Shown here piece by piece: positions 7,923-20,329 of a stretch of DNA of 64,000 nucleotides. A program made the position numbers and the translations under genes. A model generated the notes under the pieces. That model saw nothing but the letters and a program-made list of their open reading frames with translations. It had not been told where the DNA came from and did no database searches. Origin of the DNA: Enterobacter sp. 638 (lineage in GTDB: Bacteria > Pseudomonadota > Gammaproteobacteria > Enterobacterales > Enterobacteriaceae); assembly GCF_000016325.1 (NCBI RefSeq), contig NC_009436.1, positions 434,001-498,000 of the forward strand, in the 5' to 3' direction. Numbering within the stretch: position 1 is the stretch's first letter; every line of letters starts with the position of its first letter.

Positions 7923-9869
7923 TTATTTCTGATTCAAATCCACCTGATAAATCGCAAAGCCGATCTCATCGGTGCTGACTTTGGTCATCGGATATTGCGC
8001 TTTCTCTTTAATAAACGCCGCCGCTTTATCGGACGGTGACGTCTCAAAGCGAATATCCAGCTTCGTATCGCTGTGAATCGGAGCCAGACGCCAGTTGTTG
8101 TCGGCTGCCGGATGGACCGCGCCTGCTTTCTTCGACTGCTCGCCAATCCAGGCCGCCAGTACCGAGCGGTTTTCATCCGGTGAGGCAAACGCAATATGGC
8201 TATCGCCGGTTCCGGCAAATTTGCCGCCGTAGGCGCGATAGTTATTGGTGGCAACCAGGAATGTGGCATTCGGATCGACAGGTTTGCCGTTGAAAGTCAG
8301 GTTTTTGATGCGTTCCGCTTGCGGGTTAATGGCCTGACACTCACCGTCGTATTTCGCCGGCTGCGATACGTCAATCTGATACTCCACGCCGTCAATCACG
8401 TCGAAGTTATAGGTGCGGAAACCGTCCCAGTTGATCAGCGACTGCGGCTTGCTGCTTTTCGTATCGATCTGGTTAAACTGCCCGGCAGAACACTCCAGCC
8501 ACTCTTTCACCTCTTTGCCCGTGGCTTTCACCACGACCAGCGTGTTGGGGTAAAGATACAGATCCGCCGCGTTGCGGAAGGTGAGCTGACCTTTTTCCAC
8601 TTCAACGTAGCTGGCCGGATCGTTTTTACGTCCACCGACTTTGAACGGTGCGGCAGCGGAAAGAACCGGCAGTTTTGCCAGATCCGGATCGCCCTGAATG
8701 AAGTGCTCAACGTAAGCTTTTTGCGCCATGTTGACGATCTGCACGGTCGGATCGTCCTGCACCAGCGCCAGGTAGCTGTACATGTTGTCGGACGATTTTC
8801 CGATCGGCTTGCTGACAAACTCACGCGTTGCGTCATGATCGTGCTTGAGCACGTTCACCAGATTTTTATCTTCTGCAGCCAGCGATTTTTTGGCTGCCGC
8901 ATCGTAAATCGGACGGGCCTTGGCTTTGGACTGCGTCACCTGCCATTTTCCGGCGTCATTATTCAGCACCAGATCGACCACGCCAAGATGATCGCCCCAC
9001 ATGCCTGGCATCACTGATGGCACACCGTTCAGCGTACCTTTTTCGATATCCGCGCCTTTGATGCTGGCGAAATCTTTGCCCGGGAAGACGGCATGGGCGT
9101 GACCAAACAGGATAGCGTCGACGCCCGGCACTTCGCTGAGGTAATAGACGGAGTTCTCAGCCATTGTCTGATACGGATCGGCTGACAGCCCGGAGTGGGC
9201 GACCACTACCACGATATCCGCGCCTTTCTCACGCATTTCTGGCACATACTTGCGCGCGGTTTCGGTGATGTCGTTCACGGTCACTTTACCGGTGAGATTG
9301 GCCTTATCCCACGTCATGATCTGCGGCGGCACAAAGCCGATATAACCGATTTTCAGCGTCTGCTTTTTACCGTCCTGATCAACCACGTCAGTCTCTTTGA
9401 TCAAGTACGGGGTAAAGAGCGGTTTTTTGGTTTTAACGTCAATGATATTGGCGTTAACGTACGGGAATTTCGCGCCAGCGAGCGCATTGTGCAGATAATC
9501 CAGCCCGTAGTTAAATTCGTGATTACCGAGGTTGCCCACCGCGTAATCCAGGGTATTCAGCGCCTTATAGACAGGGTGAATGTCACCCTTTTTTAGCCCT
9601 TTTGCCGCCACATAGTCGCCGAGAGGACTACCCTGAATTAAGTCGCCGTTATCAACCAGCACGCTATTTTTTACTTCACCCCGCGCGGCGTTAATCAAAC
9701 TTGCGGTGCGTACCAGTCCGAATTTCTCCGTCGGGGTATCTTTATAATAGTCAAAGTCCATCATGTTGCTGTGCAGGTCTGTTGTTTCCAGAATGCGAAG
9801 GTCGACCGTCGCGGCCTGTACGCTTGCTGCTATCAGCGTCGCCAGGAGCGTTGCGCTAAACTTAATCAT
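7923..9869 (-). CDS. cpdB: Periplasmic 2',3'-cyclic-nucleotide phosphodiesterase/3'-nucleotidase
   Basis: A 648-residue protein with signal peptide [19 protein letters not shown]. The N-terminal metallophosphoesterase domain has [33 protein letters not shown] and a late GHAH motif, all metal ligands. The C-terminal 5'-nucleotidase domain ([27 protein letters not shown]) binds the base. It hydrolyses 2',3'-cyclic nucleotides and 3'-nucleotides in the periplasm for nucleoside salvage. The ATG at 9869 starts at the signal peptide; the frame extends to 9983 without support. Very close to E. coli CpdB (647 residues). Divergent from cysQ. Confidence 0.97.
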   Translation of the reverse strand: MIKFSATLLATLIAASVQAATVDLRILETTDLHSNMMDFDYYKDTPTEKFGLVRTASLINAARGEVKNSVLVDNGDLIQGSPLGDYVAAKGLKKGDIHPVYKALNTLDYAVGNLGNHEFNYGLDYLHNALAGAKFPYVNANIIDVKTKKPLFTPYLIKETDVVDQDGKKQTLKIGYIGFVPPQIMTWDKANLTGKVTVNDITETARKYVPEMREKGADIVVVVAHSGLSADPYQTMAENSVYYLSEVPGVDAILFGHAHAVFPGKDFASIKGADIEKGTLNGVPSVMPGMWGDHLGVVDLVLNNDAGKWQVTQSKAKARPIYDAAAKKSLAAEDKNLVNVLKHDHDATREFVSKPIGKSSDNMYSYLALVQDDPTVQIVNMAQKAYVEHFIQGDPDLAKLPVLSAAAPFKVGGRKNDPASYVEVEKGQLTFRNAADLYLYPNTLVVVKATGKEVKEWLECSAGQFNQIDTKSSKPQSLINWDGFRTYNFDVIDGVEYQIDVSQPAKYDGECQAINPQAERIKNLTFNGKPVDPNATFLVATNNYRAYGGKFAGTGDSHIAFASPDENRSVLAAWIGEQSKKAGAVHPAADNNWRLAPIHSDTKLDIRFETSPSDKAAAFIKEKAQYPMTKVSTDEIGFAIYQVDLNQK

Positions 9870-10048
9870 CAGAGGAGTCCTTTTTTCGATCCAAGCCACA
9901 AAAGAATATGTATGTACATTTTGTTGCTTACAGAAGTGTGAATCCTGCCAGAAAAATGCGCAATGAAACCAGAATTGCTTCACAGAGTGTGATTACGATA
10001 TAAATAAAACAAATAGTTATGCCCACTGCGTTAACGAAGAGGTGGAGT

Positions 10049-10782
<734 letters not shown>

Positions 10783-10789
<7 letters not shown>

Positions 10790-11340
10790 CCAAGCAATTT
10801 GTGCAGCAGGGTAATCACCTGCTGCACCTCTTCCTGCGTCAGCGCTCCATCTTTCGCCCACTGTACGCGGCCGTCTTTATCCAGCACTACCACCGCAGAA
10901 CTCTCTTCTTCTAGCTGCCAGGCTTTGCGCGTCACGCCATTGCTGTCGACAATAATCTGTGACCACGGGTAGAGCTTTTTATTGCTCTCAAGGCTGCTGC
11001 GCACAAACATGCCGGAACCCGGAATCGCATCATCGGTGTTAACAATGGTGGTGGTCTGGTAGCGGTCATGAGGGAGGTTTGCGGTCTTAATCGCTTCAAT
11101 CATGCTGGCGTTTTTCTCTTTTGCCGAGGAGCGCCCGGCAAGATGTTGCACCACTCGCACTTTCCCTGGAAGCTGCGCGCTATTCCAGGCTTTGTAGCTA
11201 AACTTATCATTGTCGAGAATCAATTCTCCCCGATCGGTAATACCGACCGCTGGCACACGTTGTCCATTTTCAATGTTGTGCGCGGAAGCCATCAGCGGCA
11301 GTAACAGGCAGGCTGCGGCCAGGACGTTACGAAGGGTCAT
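10783..11340 (-). CDS. ytfJ: YtfJ, periplasmic thioredoxin-fold protein
   Basis: A 185-residue protein with signal peptide ([20 protein letters not shown]). The body carries features of the YtfJ family: thioredoxin-like fold without a CXXC pair, [34 protein letters not shown] and the C-terminal [19 protein letters not shown] typical of peroxiredoxin-like folds. Role unproven. It is highly similar to E. coli YtfJ (184 residues) and overlaps the convergent cysQ by 7 bp. The upstream 320-bp gap is shared with ytfK. Confidence 0.95.
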
Positions 11341-11663
11341 AGTGTTTCCTTTTTATATGCAGGTGATCCGACCACTTGGTCATACGTTTTAATCATAAGT
11401 GCGATCAATACGCTTCACCCGCAATCTGAGTGCCAGTTTGCGGGCCAACGCACATATCCTAAAAAAAACGACGCCTTATACTGATTTCGGTAATGCTATG
11501 CAAAGAATGTTCTGATTAATTGTAATCAAACGGTAAATAAACTGATGCATACTGGGTATCACTGTTTTTCTGGTCTATAGTCATTGGGCAACAAAATTTG
11601 CGCTCAGGACAGTCGGGCCGATTGTGGCGCCGCAAGAGCGTGTGATTCGCAGGAGATACAAGA
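11341..11663. promoter_or_regulatory. Divergent ytfJ-ytfK promoter region
   Basis: 323 bp without a gene. The left part holds an AT-rich TATAAA-like -10 for ytfJ near 11354 on the minus strand and a short palindrome GACCACTTGGTC (11370-11381). The right part has a TATAGT -10 candidate near 11575 for ytfK, preceded by AT-rich DNA. A ribosome site CAGGAG lies just before the ytfK ATG. In E. coli ytfK belongs to the phosphate-starvation regulon, but I see no clear Pho box here. Confidence 0.45.
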
Positions 11664-11870
11664 ATGAAAATTTTCCAACGCTACAACCCGCTTCAGGTGG
11701 CGAAGTACGTGAAGATCCTGTTTCGTGGACGGTTGTATATCAAGGATGTTGGCGCTTTCGAATTTGATAAGGGCAAAATTCTTATCCCGAAAGTGAAGGA
11801 CAAACAGCACTATTCTGTGATGTCCGAGGTCAACCGTCAGGTTATGCGTCTGCAGACTGAGATGGCTTAA
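11664..11870 (+). CDS. ytfK: YtfK, stringent-response modulator (DUF1107)
   Basis: A 68-residue basic protein nearly identical to E. coli YtfK ([20 protein letters not shown] start, [10 protein letters not shown] end). In E. coli YtfK binds SpoT and shifts it toward (p)ppGpp synthesis during phosphate or fatty-acid starvation; this is established for the E. coli protein and assumed here from near identity. It is monocistronic, convergent with ytfL, and ends just before a strong shared hairpin at 11905. Confidence 0.95.
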   Translation: MKIFQRYNPLQVAKYVKILFRGRLYIKDVGAFEFDKGKILIPKVKDKQHYSVMSEVNRQVMRLQTEMA

Positions 11871-11898
11871 CCAACGTGCTATGCAGTAGTTAAGCAGT

Positions 11899-11927
11899 AA
11901 AAAAAACGGCTCCCAAAGGGAGCCGTT
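11899..11927 (-). terminator. Rho-independent terminator of ytfL (and likely ytfK)
   Basis: AACGGCTCCC (11905-11914) pairs perfectly with GGGAGCCGTT (11918-11927) across an AAA loop. Read on the minus strand, the hairpin is followed by an uninterrupted U-tract (A run at 11899-11906), so it is a textbook terminator for the leftward ytfL. It also lies correctly to stop ytfK transcription. Confidence 0.9.
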
Positions 11928-11944
11928 GATGTATGTGCGGGACG

Positions 11945-13282
11945 TTACGCAGACACTTTCTCTTCTGCGTCCGGCAGTCTCGGTACCAGCACCGTCGGTT
12001 TGTTATCAATGCGCGTCACCAGCAGCTGGTCGATGCGATAGTTATCGATATCCACCACTTCAAACTTGTAGCCGGAGAACTTCACCGAGTCGGTACGTTT
12101 CGGGATTTTACGCAGCATGAACATCATAAAGCCGCCAATGGTCTCGTAGTTGCCCGACTGCGGGAACTCGTCGATATCCAGCACGCGCATCACGTCTTCA
12201 ATTGGCGTGCCGCCGTCAACCAGCCACGAGTTTTCATCGCGCGCCACGATCTGCTCTTCCAGACCCTGGCCGACCAGGTCGCCCATCAGCGTTGTCATCA
12301 CATCGTTCAGCGTAATAATGCCCACCACCAGCGCGTATTCGTTCATGATCACCGCGAAGTCTTCACCCGCGGTTTTGAAACTTTCCAGCGCTTCGGAGAG
12401 CGTTAAGGTATCCGGCACAATCAGCGTGTTGCGAATCTGCACGCCACTGATCAGCGCCAGACTCTGGTTCGCCAGTACGCGGTTCAGCAGGTCTTTGGAA
12501 TCGACATAGCCGATAATGTGATCGATATCTTCGTTACACACCAGGAACTTAGAGTGCGGATGCTCGGCGACTTTGTTCTTCAGACTCTGTTCGTCTTCGT
12601 GGAGATCAAACCAAATCACGTTTTCGCGGCCCGTCATGGAGGACGGCACGGTACGGGATTCCAGTTCAAACACGTTCTCGATCAGCTCATGTTCCTGCTT
12701 ACGCAGCACACCGGCCAATGCACCGGCTTCGAACACGGCGTAGATATCATCAGAGGTGATGTCGTCTTTACGCACCATCGGGATCTTAAACAGGCGGAAA
12801 ATATTGTTCGCCAGGCCGTTAAAGAACCACACCAGCGGGCGGAACACGTACAGACAGAAGCGCATCGGGTTGATGATGCGCAAAGCCACAGCTTCTGGCG
12901 CAATCATACCGATGCGTTTCGGGGTTAAGTCCGCGAACAGGATGAACAGACCCGTCACCAGCGAGAAGGAGAGGATAAAGCTCAGCTGCTCGGAGAGTTC
13001 AGGTGCAAAGTATTTGGAGAAGAGACCGTAAAACACCGGCGAGAACGCCGCATCACCCACGATACCGCCCAAAATGGCGACAGCGTTCAGGCCAATCTGC
13101 ACCACGGTAAAGAACATACCGGGGTTTTCCTGCATTTTCAGGATGCGCTGTGCATTGATGTTGCCATCGTCGGCCAGCAGCTTAAGTTTGATTTTTCGGG
13201 AAGCGGCCAGTGAAATCTCTGAAACTGAGAAAAAGGCACTGACAGCGATGAGACAAAGTATTAGTAAAATACTGTTTAACAT
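11945..13282 (-). CDS. paeA: YtfL/PaeA, CNNM/CorC-family inner membrane protein (polyamine exporter)
   Basis: A 445-residue protein with the CNNM (DUF21) domain of three to four transmembrane helices in residues 1-170, followed by a CBS-domain pair (about 190-330, including VIMNEYALVVGIITLNDVM) and a C-terminal CorC_HlyC domain (SWLVDGGTPIEDVMRVL onward). In Salmonella and E. coli the orthologue PaeA exports cadaverine and putrescine and aids stationary-phase survival. Length and sequence match E. coli YtfL. A C-terminal transporter-associated domain is intact. Monocistronic, convergent with ytfK. Confidence 0.94.
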   Translation of the reverse strand: MLNSILLILCLIAVSAFFSVSEISLAASRKIKLKLLADDGNINAQRILKMQENPGMFFTVVQIGLNAVAILGGIVGDAAFSPVFYGLFSKYFAPELSEQLSFILSFSLVTGLFILFADLTPKRIGMIAPEAVALRIINPMRFCLYVFRPLVWFFNGLANNIFRLFKIPMVRKDDITSDDIYAVFEAGALAGVLRKQEHELIENVFELESRTVPSSMTGRENVIWFDLHEDEQSLKNKVAEHPHSKFLVCNEDIDHIIGYVDSKDLLNRVLANQSLALISGVQIRNTLIVPDTLTLSEALESFKTAGEDFAVIMNEYALVVGIITLNDVMTTLMGDLVGQGLEEQIVARDENSWLVDGGTPIEDVMRVLDIDEFPQSGNYETIGGFMMFMLRKIPKRTDSVKFSGYKFEVVDIDNYRIDQLLVTRIDNKPTVLVPRLPDAEEKVSA

Positions 13283-13467
13283 AGTTTATCCGGCTTCTCG
13301 CCAGATCCTCGGAAGGGAAGTTAATTACATTTGTGTGAAGACACATTGAACACCCGCTCGTAGCGTTGAGCCGATTATTTCAGCGGGTAGTATAGCGTAA
13401 GAGAGTGTAAAGCCGCCAGAGGGCACATTTTCGGCTTTTTTCGGTGGACAAATTGCTGAAAAAGCAG

Positions 13468-13492
13468 GCCGGATGGCGACGTGCCACCCGGC
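13468..13492. repeat. REP-like palindrome downstream of msrA
   Basis: GCCGGATGGC pairs with GCCACCCGGC (one G:T pair) around a GACGT loop, 11 bp after the msrA stop. The sequence has the GCCGGATG...CCGGC character of enterobacterial REP units, which protect 3' ends of transcripts and attract gyrase or integration host factor. No U-tract follows it. Confidence 0.65.
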
Positions 13493-13503
13493 GTTTACAA
13501 CGC

Positions 13504-14145
13504 TTAGGCGAGCTGTGGCGGCAGGCAAATGCCGATCCCACCGATGCCGCAATAGCCGTACGGATTTTTGTGCAGATACTGCTGATGGTCATCTTCTGCA
13601 TAGTAGAACGGCGTCGCATTGGCGATTTCCGTGGTCACCGTGCGATGGTCACCCGCCGCCTGCATGGCGTCCTGGAAACGCGCCAGACTTGCGCGCGCGG
13701 CCGCGTCCTGTTCCGGCGTTAACGGATAAATCGCGGAACGGTACTGCGTCCCGTGGTCGTTGCCCTGCTGCATTCCCTGGGCCGGGTCGTGGTTTTCCCA
13801 GAACACCTGTAATAATTGTTCGTAGCGGGTAACGCTCGGATCGTACACGATGCGTACCGCTTCGGCGTGGCCGGTTTCACCTGAGCACACTTCACGATAG
13901 GTCGGATTTGGCGTATAGCCGCCAGTATAGCCCGCTGCGGTGCTGTAAACTCCCGGTAGCTGCCAGAACAAACGTTCGACGCCCCAGAAACAGCCCATCG
14001 CGAAAAGGGCGATTTCCATGCCATCCGGGACGTTGGTCATTGAATGATTGTTGACGGCATGCAGCGTCGCCACTGGCATCGGAGTGTTGCGTCCCGGTAA
14101 TGCATCGGCTTGAGAAACAAGCTGCTTTTTGTCGAATAAACTCAC
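13504..14145 (-). CDS. msrA: Peptide-methionine (S)-S-oxide reductase MsrA
   Basis: A 213-residue protein that repairs S-methionine sulfoxide. The catalytic motif GCFWG places the nucleophile at Cys52. The resolving cysteines lie in the C-terminal [11 protein letters not shown] tail, as in the three-cysteine E. coli enzyme (212 residues). Substrate-pocket residues in [23 protein letters not shown] are present. It is divergent from tamA with a 220-bp gap; a GAGGCCCC-type ribosome site lies upstream of the ATG. Confidence 0.97.
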   Translation of the reverse strand: MSLFDKKQLVSQADALPGRNTPMPVATLHAVNNHSMTNVPDGMEIALFAMGCFWGVERLFWQLPGVYSTAAGYTGGYTPNPTYREVCSGETGHAEAVRIVYDPSVTRYEQLLQVFWENHDPAQGMQQGNDHGTQYRSAIYPLTPEQDAAARASLARFQDAMQAAGDHRTVTTEIANATPFYYAEDDHQQYLHKNPYGYCGIGGIGICLPPQLA

Positions 14146-14367
14146 GGTGGGGCCTCCCGGGTAGCGATATTTCAGTTAGGGTTGTCACGAAGCGTTTAAT
14201 TGAACACAATAAATACGCTGAATGAGTCTAGATTTAAACATAAGAAATATTAGGCCTCTCGGCCATTTTTCAACCCGCGAATTGGGTTTTGGGCTTTATG
14301 CCGTGATACGCCGCGGAGCGGCACTTCATTGCTTCCAGGGTGGAAACAAGGATATTCAGGAGAAAAC

Positions 14368-16101
14368 GTGCCAAAGATCCGCCAGTTATGTTTGGTCAGT
14401 TTATTGCTGACAAGCGGAGTCGCCAGCGCGGCGAATGTCCGTTTGCAGGTTGAGGGGTTATCCGGGACGCTGGAAAAAAACGTGCGTGCGCAACTGTCGA
14501 CCATCCAAAGCGACGAAGTCACGCCCGACCGGCGTTTTCGCGCGCGCGTGGATGATGCGATTCGCGATGGTTTAAAAGCGTTGGGTTACTACGAACCCAC
14601 AATCGATTTCGATTTACGTCCGCCGCCCGCCAAGGGACGTCAGGTGCTGATCGCCCGTGTCTCGGCGGGGGAACCGGTGCTCATTGGCGGCACAGACGTT
14701 GTGCTTCGCGGCGGCGCGCGTACCGACCGCGACTATCTGGAACTACTGAGCACGCGGCCCAAAATCGGCACGGTGCTTAATCACGGCGACTACGACCACT
14801 TCAAAAAAGAACTCACCAGCGTATCGCTGCGCAAAGGCTATTTCGACAGCCAATTTACCAAAAGCCAACTGGGCGTGGCCCTCGAAAGACGTCAGGCGTT
14901 CTGGGATATCGATTTCGACAGCGGCGAGCGCTATCGTTTTGGTGATGTCACATTCGAAGGGTCGCAAATCCGCGATGAATATCTGCAAAACCTGGTGCCG
15001 TTCAAAGAGGGCGACTATTACCAGTCAAAAGACCTCGCTGAACTGAACCGCCGTCTCTCGGCGACCGGCTGGTTTAACTCGGTCGTCGTTGCACCTGAAT
15101 TCGACAAAGCGCGTAAAACCAAAGTGTTGCCGCTGCATGGCGTGGTGTCTCCACGCACTGAGAACACCATTGAAACGGGTGTCGGGTATTCAACGGATGT
15201 CGGTCCGCGCGTCAAAGCCACATGGAAAAAACCGTGGATGAACTCCTACGGTCACAGCTTGACCACCAGCACCAGTATCTCCGCGCCGGAACAGCAGGTG
15301 GATTTCAGCTATAAAATGCCACTGCTGAAAAACCCGCTGGAACAATATTATCTGGTGCAGGGCGGTTTTAAGCGCACCGATTTAAACGATACCGAACAGG
15401 ATTCCACCACGCTTGCCGTCTCTCGCTTCTGGGACCTCTCCAGCGGCTGGCAGCGCGCGATCAACCTGCGCTGGAGTCTTGACCACTTTACGCAGGCTAA
15501 TGTCACTAACACCACAATGCTGCTTTATCCGGGCGTGATGATCAGCCGCACCCGTTCGCGCGGCGGCCTGATGCCGGTGTGGGGCGATTCCCAGCGTTAT
15601 TCCATTGATTATTCGAACACGGCCTGGGGATCGGACGTCGATTTCTCGGTTGTGCAGGCGCAAAACGTCTGGATCCGCACTCTTTACGATAAACACCGAT
15701 TCGTGATGCGCGGCAACCTCGGCTGGATTGAAACCGGTGATTTCGAGCGTGTGCCGCCGGATTTGCGCTTCTTTGCCGGCGGCGATCGCAGCATTCGTGG
15801 TTATAAATACAAATCCATCTCCCCAGAAAACGAGAAAGGGCAACTGACGGGGGCGTCCAAGCTGGCGACCGGCTCGGTGGAGTACCAATACAACGTCAGC
15901 GGAAAATGGTGGGGCGCGATGTTCGTCGACGGCGGCGAAGCGGTGAATGATATCCGCAAAAGTGATTTCAAAACCGGCGCGGGCGTCGGCGTGCGCTGGC
16001 AATCACCCGTAGGGCCAATCAAGCTTGATTTCGCCGTTCCGGTCGGGGACAAAGACGAGCACGGTTTACAGTTTTACATCGGTCTGGGGCCTGAATTATG
16101 A
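14368..16101 (+). CDS. tamA: TamA, outer-membrane Omp85 component of the TAM complex
   Basis: A 577-residue protein, exactly the E. coli length. The GTG start at 14368 follows CAGGAGAAAAC; an upstream ATG frame (14329) lacks support. A signal peptide ([20 protein letters not shown]) precedes three POTRA domains (about 25-265) and a 16-strand beta-barrel with the lid-loop motif [11 protein letters not shown] (RGF/Y element of Omp85 proteins). It ends in a C-terminal beta-signal-like FYIGLGPEL. With TamB it moves or inserts outer-membrane proteins and phospholipids. Its stop overlaps tamB by 4 bp, indicating translational coupling. Confidence 0.97.
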   Translation: MPKIRQLCLVSLLLTSGVASAANVRLQVEGLSGTLEKNVRAQLSTIQSDEVTPDRRFRARVDDAIRDGLKALGYYEPTIDFDLRPPPAKGRQVLIARVSAGEPVLIGGTDVVLRGGARTDRDYLELLSTRPKIGTVLNHGDYDHFKKELTSVSLRKGYFDSQFTKSQLGVALERRQAFWDIDFDSGERYRFGDVTFEGSQIRDEYLQNLVPFKEGDYYQSKDLAELNRRLSATGWFNSVVVAPEFDKARKTKVLPLHGVVSPRTENTIETGVGYSTDVGPRVKATWKKPWMNSYGHSLTTSTSISAPEQQVDFSYKMPLLKNPLEQYYLVQGGFKRTDLNDTEQDSTTLAVSRFWDLSSGWQRAINLRWSLDHFTQANVTNTTMLLYPGVMISRTRSRGGLMPVWGDSQRYSIDYSNTAWGSDVDFSVVQAQNVWIRTLYDKHRFVMRGNLGWIETGDFERVPPDLRFFAGGDRSIRGYKYKSISPENEKGQLTGASKLATGSVEYQYNVSGKWWGAMFVDGGEAVNDIRKSDFKTGAGVGVRWQSPVGPIKLDFAVPVGDKDEHGLQFYIGLGPEL

Positions 16102-19100
16102 GTTTATGGAAGAAGATAAGCCTCGGCGTGTTGATTTTTATCCTGCTGCTGCTCGGCACGGTGGCGTTTTTGGTCGGGACGACAACTGGCATGCATCTGC
16201 TGTTTAACGCGGCAAACCGCTGGGTGCCTGGGCTGGAGATTGGCCAGGTGACGGGCGGCTGGCGCGACCTGAGCCTGAAGAACATTCGTTACCAGCAGCC
16301 GGGCGTGGCGGTTAACGCGGGTGAGTTCCATCTTGCGGTCAAATTGCGCTGCCTGCGTGACAGCAGCTTGTGCGTAAACGATCTGTCGTTAAAAGACGTA
16401 AACGTGACGATAGATTCGAAAAAAATGCCGAAGTCTGCGTCTGTTGAAGAGGAAGATACCGGCCCGCTGAATCTCTCGACGCCGTATCCGATCGCGCTAT
16501 ATCGCGTGGCGCTCAATAACGTCAATATCAAAATCGATGACACCACCGTGTCGGTGATGGACTTCACCTCCGGCCTGCGCTGGCAGGAGAAGAATCTAAC
16601 CCTGACGCCAACCGCGCTGCAGGGGCTGCTGATTGCGCTGCCGAAAGTGGCAAAAGTGGCGCAGGAAGAGATTGTCGAACCCAAAATTCAGAACCCGCAG
16701 CCACAAGAAAAACCGCTGGGCGAAACGCTGAAAGATCTGTTCTCTAAACCGGTTCTGCCAGAGATGACCGACGTTCATTTGCCGCTCAATCTGAATATCG
16801 AAGAGTTTAAGGGCGAGCAGCTGCGCCTGACCGGGGATACCGATCTGACGGTGTTCAACATGCTGCTGAAAGTGAGCAGCATTGACGGCAATATGAAGCT
16901 CGACACGCTGGATATCGACACCAATCAGGGCAGCGTAAACGCTACCGGAAACGCGCTGCTTCGCGACAACTGGCCAGTGGATATGACCCTGAACAGCACG
17001 TTGAACATCGACCCGATCAAAGGCGAGAAGGTAAAGCTCAAAGTGGGCGGCGCGCTGCGCGAGAAGCTGGAGTTTGGCATTAACCTGTCAGGTCCGGTGG
17101 ATATGGTGTTGCGCGGGCAAACTCAGCTGGCCGAAGCCGGTTTACCGCTGAACATTGAAATTATCAGCCAGCAGCTGTACTGGCCATTCACTGGCGAAAA
17201 ACAGTTCCAGGCCGATGACCTCAAGCTGAAGCTCAGCGGCAAAATGACCGACTATACGCTGTCGTTCCGCACCGCCGTGAAAGGCGAGGGCGTGCCCCCT
17301 GCAAATATCACGCTGGATGCGAAGGGCAACGAACAGCAAATCAATCTCGATAAACTGACCGTGGCGGCGCTGGAAGGGAAGACCGAGCTGACGGCGTTAC
17401 TCGACTGGCAGCAGGCGATTAGCTGGCGCGGCGAGCTGAAGCTTACAGGCATCAACACCGCCAAAGAGGTGCCGGACTGGCCGTCGAAACTCGACGGTTT
17501 GATCAAAACGCGTGGGAGTCTGTACGGTGGAAGCTGGCAGATAGAAGTTCCGGAAATCAAAATCACCGGCAACGTGAAGCAAAACAAAGTGCTGGTGGAA
17601 GGGGCGCTGCGCGGCAACAGTTATCTGCAGTGGATTATCCCTAAAATGCACGTCGCGCTGGGACGCAACACCGCCGATATCAAAGGCGAGTTGGGGGTTA
17701 AAGATCTCAATCTGGATGCGACGATTGACGCGCCAAACCTAGACAACGCGCTGCCGGGCTTGGGCGGGACGGCGAAAGGCTTGGTCAAAGTACGCGGCAC
17801 GGTGGATGCGCCGCAGCTACTGGCGGACATTACCGCTAATAACCTGCGCTGGCAGGCGTTGTCCATTGCCCGGGTGCGCGTCGAAGGCGACGTGAAATCC
17901 ACCGATCAGATTGCCGGAAAACTGAACCTGCGCGTGGAGCGTATTTCGCAGCCGGATGTGAATCTCAGTCTGGTCACGCTGGACGCGAAAGGCAGCGAGA
18001 AACAGCACGATCTCCAGCTGCGTGTGCAGGGCGAGCCGGTTTCTGGCCAGCTGCATTTAACGGGCAGTTTTGACCGCAAAGAGGAGCGCTGGAAAGGGCA
18101 ACTGGATAATACCCGTTTCACGACGCCGGTCGGGCCGCTGGCGCTCTCGCGTTCTATTGCGCTGGATTACCGCAACGCGGAGGAGAAAATCAGCATTGGG
18201 CCGCACTGCTGGACCAACCCGAATGCCGAGCTGTGCGTGCCGCAGACTATCGACGCGGGTGCAGAAGGCCACGCGGTGGTGAACCTGAACCGCTTTGATC
18301 TGGCGATGCTGAAACCGTTTATGCCGGAGGCCACGCAGGCCAGCGGCGTATTCAGCGGCAAGGCCGATGTGGCATGGGACACCACCAAAGAGGGCTTGCC
18401 GCAGGGCAGCGTGACGCTCTCCGGGCGTAACGTGAAGGTTACGCAGACGGTGAACGACGCACCGCTGCCAGTGGCGTTTGACACGTTGAATCTGAAAGCC
18501 GATTTGCATAACAATCGCGCCGAATTGGGCTGGCTGATTCGTCTCACCAATAACGGCCAGTTCGACGGCCAGGTGCAAATTACCGATCCGCAGGGGCAGC
18601 GGAATCTGGGCGGTAATGTGAATATCCGCAACGTTAACCTTGCGATGGTGAACCCGATATTCTCGCGCGGTGAAAAAGCGGCGGGGATGCTTAGCGCCAA
18701 TCTGCGGCTGGCAGGAAATCTGCAAAGCCCGCAGCTGTTTGGACAAATGCAGCTGAACGGGGTGGATATCGACGGTAACTTTATGCCGTTTGATATGCAG
18801 CCAAGCCAGATTGCGATGAATTTCAACGGTACAAGCTCGACGCTGGCAGGGGTTGTGCGCACCCAGCAGGGGCAAATCAACCTGAGCGGTGATGCGGATT
18901 GGACCCAAATTGATAACTGGCGTGCGCGTGTGGCGGCGAAAGGCAGCAAAGTGCGTATTACCGTGCCGCCGATGGTGCGCCTGGATGTGTCACCGGACGT
19001 GGTGTTTGAAGCTACGCCAAGCCTGTTTACCCTTGATGGCCGCGTCGATGTGCCGTGGGCGCGCATCGTGGTGCATGATGTGCCGGAAAGCGCCGTGGGC

Positions 19101-19874
19101 GTTTCAAGCGATGAAGTGATGCTGGATAACAATCTGAAACCTGCCGAGCCGAAAAGCGCCGGGATTCCGATTAACAGTAACTTGATCGTTCATGTTGGGA
19201 ACAACGTGCGCCTTGATGCGTTTGGCCTGAAGGCGCGACTGACGGGTGACCTGAAAGTAGCGCAGGACCGACAAGGGCTTGGCCTTAACGGGCAGATCAA
19301 TATTCCGGAAGGGCGTTTCCACGCTTACGGTCAGGATCTGATTGTGCGTAAAGGCGAACTGCTGTTCTCCGGCCCGCCGGATCAGCCTCTGCTGAATATT
19401 GAAGCGATTCGTAATCCTGAATCTACCGAGAACGATGTGATTGCCGGGGTTCGTGTGACGGGAACGGCCGATGAACCGAAGGCCGAGATCTTCTCGGATC
19501 CAGCGATGTCGCAGCAAGAAGCCCTCTCTTACCTCCTGCGTGGGCAGGGGCTGGACAGCCAGCAGAGCGACAGTGCGGCGATGACGTCAATGTTAGTGGG
19601 TCTGGGGGTTGCACAAAGTGGCCAGGTTGTGGGTAAAATCGGCGAGACGTTTGGCGTCAGTAATCTTGCGCTGGACACCCAGGGCGTTGGCGATTCTTCG
19701 CAAGTTGTGGTCAGCGGCTATGTATTGCCGGGTCTGCAAGTGAAATATGGCGTAGGGATCTTTGACTCGCTGGCGACTCTCACGTTACGCTATCGCCTTA
19801 TGCCTAAGCTATATCTGGAAGCAGTGTCTGGTATAGACCAGGCGCTGGATGTGCTCTATCAGTTTGAGTTCTAG
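16098..19874 (+). CDS. tamB: TamB, inner-membrane-anchored AsmA-like component of the TAM complex
   Basis: A 1258-residue protein with an N-terminal signal anchor ([19 protein letters not shown], about 8-28) and a long periplasmic beta-taco/AsmA-like body of repetitive beta-strands. It ends in the conserved DUF490 (TamB) domain, the last 350 residues, with [17 protein letters not shown] and the terminal DVLYQFEF that engages TamA. It spans the periplasm and is implicated in anterograde phospholipid transport and assembly of some outer-membrane proteins. Length matches E. coli (1259). The stop is two bases before the ytfP ATG, so tamA-tamB-ytfP form an operon. Confidence 0.97.
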   Translation: MSLWKKISLGVLIFILLLLGTVAFLVGTTTGMHLLFNAANRWVPGLEIGQVTGGWRDLSLKNIRYQQPGVAVNAGEFHLAVKLRCLRDSSLCVNDLSLKDVNVTIDSKKMPKSASVEEEDTGPLNLSTPYPIALYRVALNNVNIKIDDTTVSVMDFTSGLRWQEKNLTLTPTALQGLLIALPKVAKVAQEEIVEPKIQNPQPQEKPLGETLKDLFSKPVLPEMTDVHLPLNLNIEEFKGEQLRLTGDTDLTVFNMLLKVSSIDGNMKLDTLDIDTNQGSVNATGNALLRDNWPVDMTLNSTLNIDPIKGEKVKLKVGGALREKLEFGINLSGPVDMVLRGQTQLAEAGLPLNIEIISQQLYWPFTGEKQFQADDLKLKLSGKMTDYTLSFRTAVKGEGVPPANITLDAKGNEQQINLDKLTVAALEGKTELTALLDWQQAISWRGELKLTGINTAKEVPDWPSKLDGLIKTRGSLYGGSWQIEVPEIKITGNVKQNKVLVEGALRGNSYLQWIIPKMHVALGRNTADIKGELGVKDLNLDATIDAPNLDNALPGLGGTAKGLVKVRGTVDAPQLLADITANNLRWQALSIARVRVEGDVKSTDQIAGKLNLRVERISQPDVNLSLVTLDAKGSEKQHDLQLRVQGEPVSGQLHLTGSFDRKEERWKGQLDNTRFTTPVGPLALSRSIALDYRNAEEKISIGPHCWTNPNAELCVPQTIDAGAEGHAVVNLNRFDLAMLKPFMPEATQASGVFSGKADVAWDTTKEGLPQGSVTLSGRNVKVTQTVNDAPLPVAFDTLNLKADLHNNRAELGWLIRLTNNGQFDGQVQITDPQGQRNLGGNVNIRNVNLAMVNPIFSRGEKAAGMLSANLRLAGNLQSPQLFGQMQLNGVDIDGNFMPFDMQPSQIAMNFNGTSSTLAGVVRTQQGQINLSGDADWTQIDNWRARVAAKGSKVRITVPPMVRLDVSPDVVFEATPSLFTLDGRVDVPWARIVVHDVPESAVGVSSDEVMLDNNLKPAEPKSAGIPINSNLIVHVGNNVRLDAFGLKARLTGDLKVAQDRQGLGLNGQINIPEGRFHAYGQDLIVRKGELLFSGPPDQPLLNIEAIRNPESTENDVIAGVRVTGTADEPKAEIFSDPAMSQQEALSYLLRGQGLDSQQSDSAAMTSMLVGLGVAQSGQVVGKIGETFGVSNLALDTQGVGDSSQVVVSGYVLPGLQVKYGVGIFDSLATLTLRYRLMPKLYLEAVSGIDQALDVLYQFEF

Positions 19875-19876
19875 CA

Positions 19877-20221
19877 ATGCGAATATTTGTCTACGGTAGT
19901 TTACGCACTAAGCAGGGCAACAGTCACTGGATGACCAATGCTCAGATGCTGGGCAATTACAATATCGAGAACTACCAGTTGTACAGTCTGGGCCACTATC
20001 CAGGCGCGGTTCCGGGGAACGGAACGGTACAGGGTGAAGTTTATCGTATTGATAATGCCACGCTTGCCGAACTTGATGCCTTGCGCACCAGGGGCGGTGA
20101 ATATGCACGTCAGTTGGTCCAGACTCCGTATGGGAGTGCCTGGATGTACGTGTATCAGCGGCCGGTCGATGGATTGAAATTAATTGAAAGCGGTAACTGG
20201 TTAGACAGAGACCAGAACTGA
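19877..20221 (+). CDS. ytfP: YtfP, gamma-glutamylcyclotransferase-family protein
   Basis: A 114-residue protein with the family start MRIFVYGSLRTKQGN (YGSL motif) that binds the substrate carboxylate, and a conserved acidic residue in LDALRTRGGEYAR. Members include gamma-glutamylamine cyclotransferases; the E. coli YtfP substrate is not established. Third gene of the tamA-tamB operon, followed by a strong terminator, so its expression is tied to TAM. Confidence 0.94.
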   Translation: MRIFVYGSLRTKQGNSHWMTNAQMLGNYNIENYQLYSLGHYPGAVPGNGTVQGEVYRIDNATLAELDALRTRGGEYARQLVQTPYGSAWMYVYQRPVDGLKLIESGNWLDRDQN

Positions 20222-20236
20222 GAATCCCCTCACAAG

Positions 20237-20266
20237 ACCACGCTTCGGCGTGGTTTTTTTTTTTTG
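20237..20266 (+). terminator. Rho-independent terminator of tamA-tamB-ytfP
   Basis: ACCACGC (20237-20243), loop TTCG, GCGTGGT (20248-20254), then about 13 consecutive T residues. A classical stem with a stable UUCG tetraloop, 15 bp after the ytfP stop. Confidence 0.95.
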
Positions 20267-20292
20267 ATATTTTTCAGCCACAAGAAAATCCA

Positions 20293-20328
20293 AAAATGGA
20301 CTGTACCGGTGAGTCTCAAAATGGACTG
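20293..20328. repeat. Short direct repeat at the ytfP-side junction of the fimbrial island
   Basis: AAAATGGACTG occurs at 20293-20303 and again at 20318-20328, 25 bp apart. It sits exactly where the conserved core (ytfP) ends and the accessory fimbrial island begins. It could be a decayed insertion-sequence end or excision scar; no transposase is present. The repeat is seen directly; the origin is a guess. Confidence 0.4.
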
Positions 20329-20329
20329 C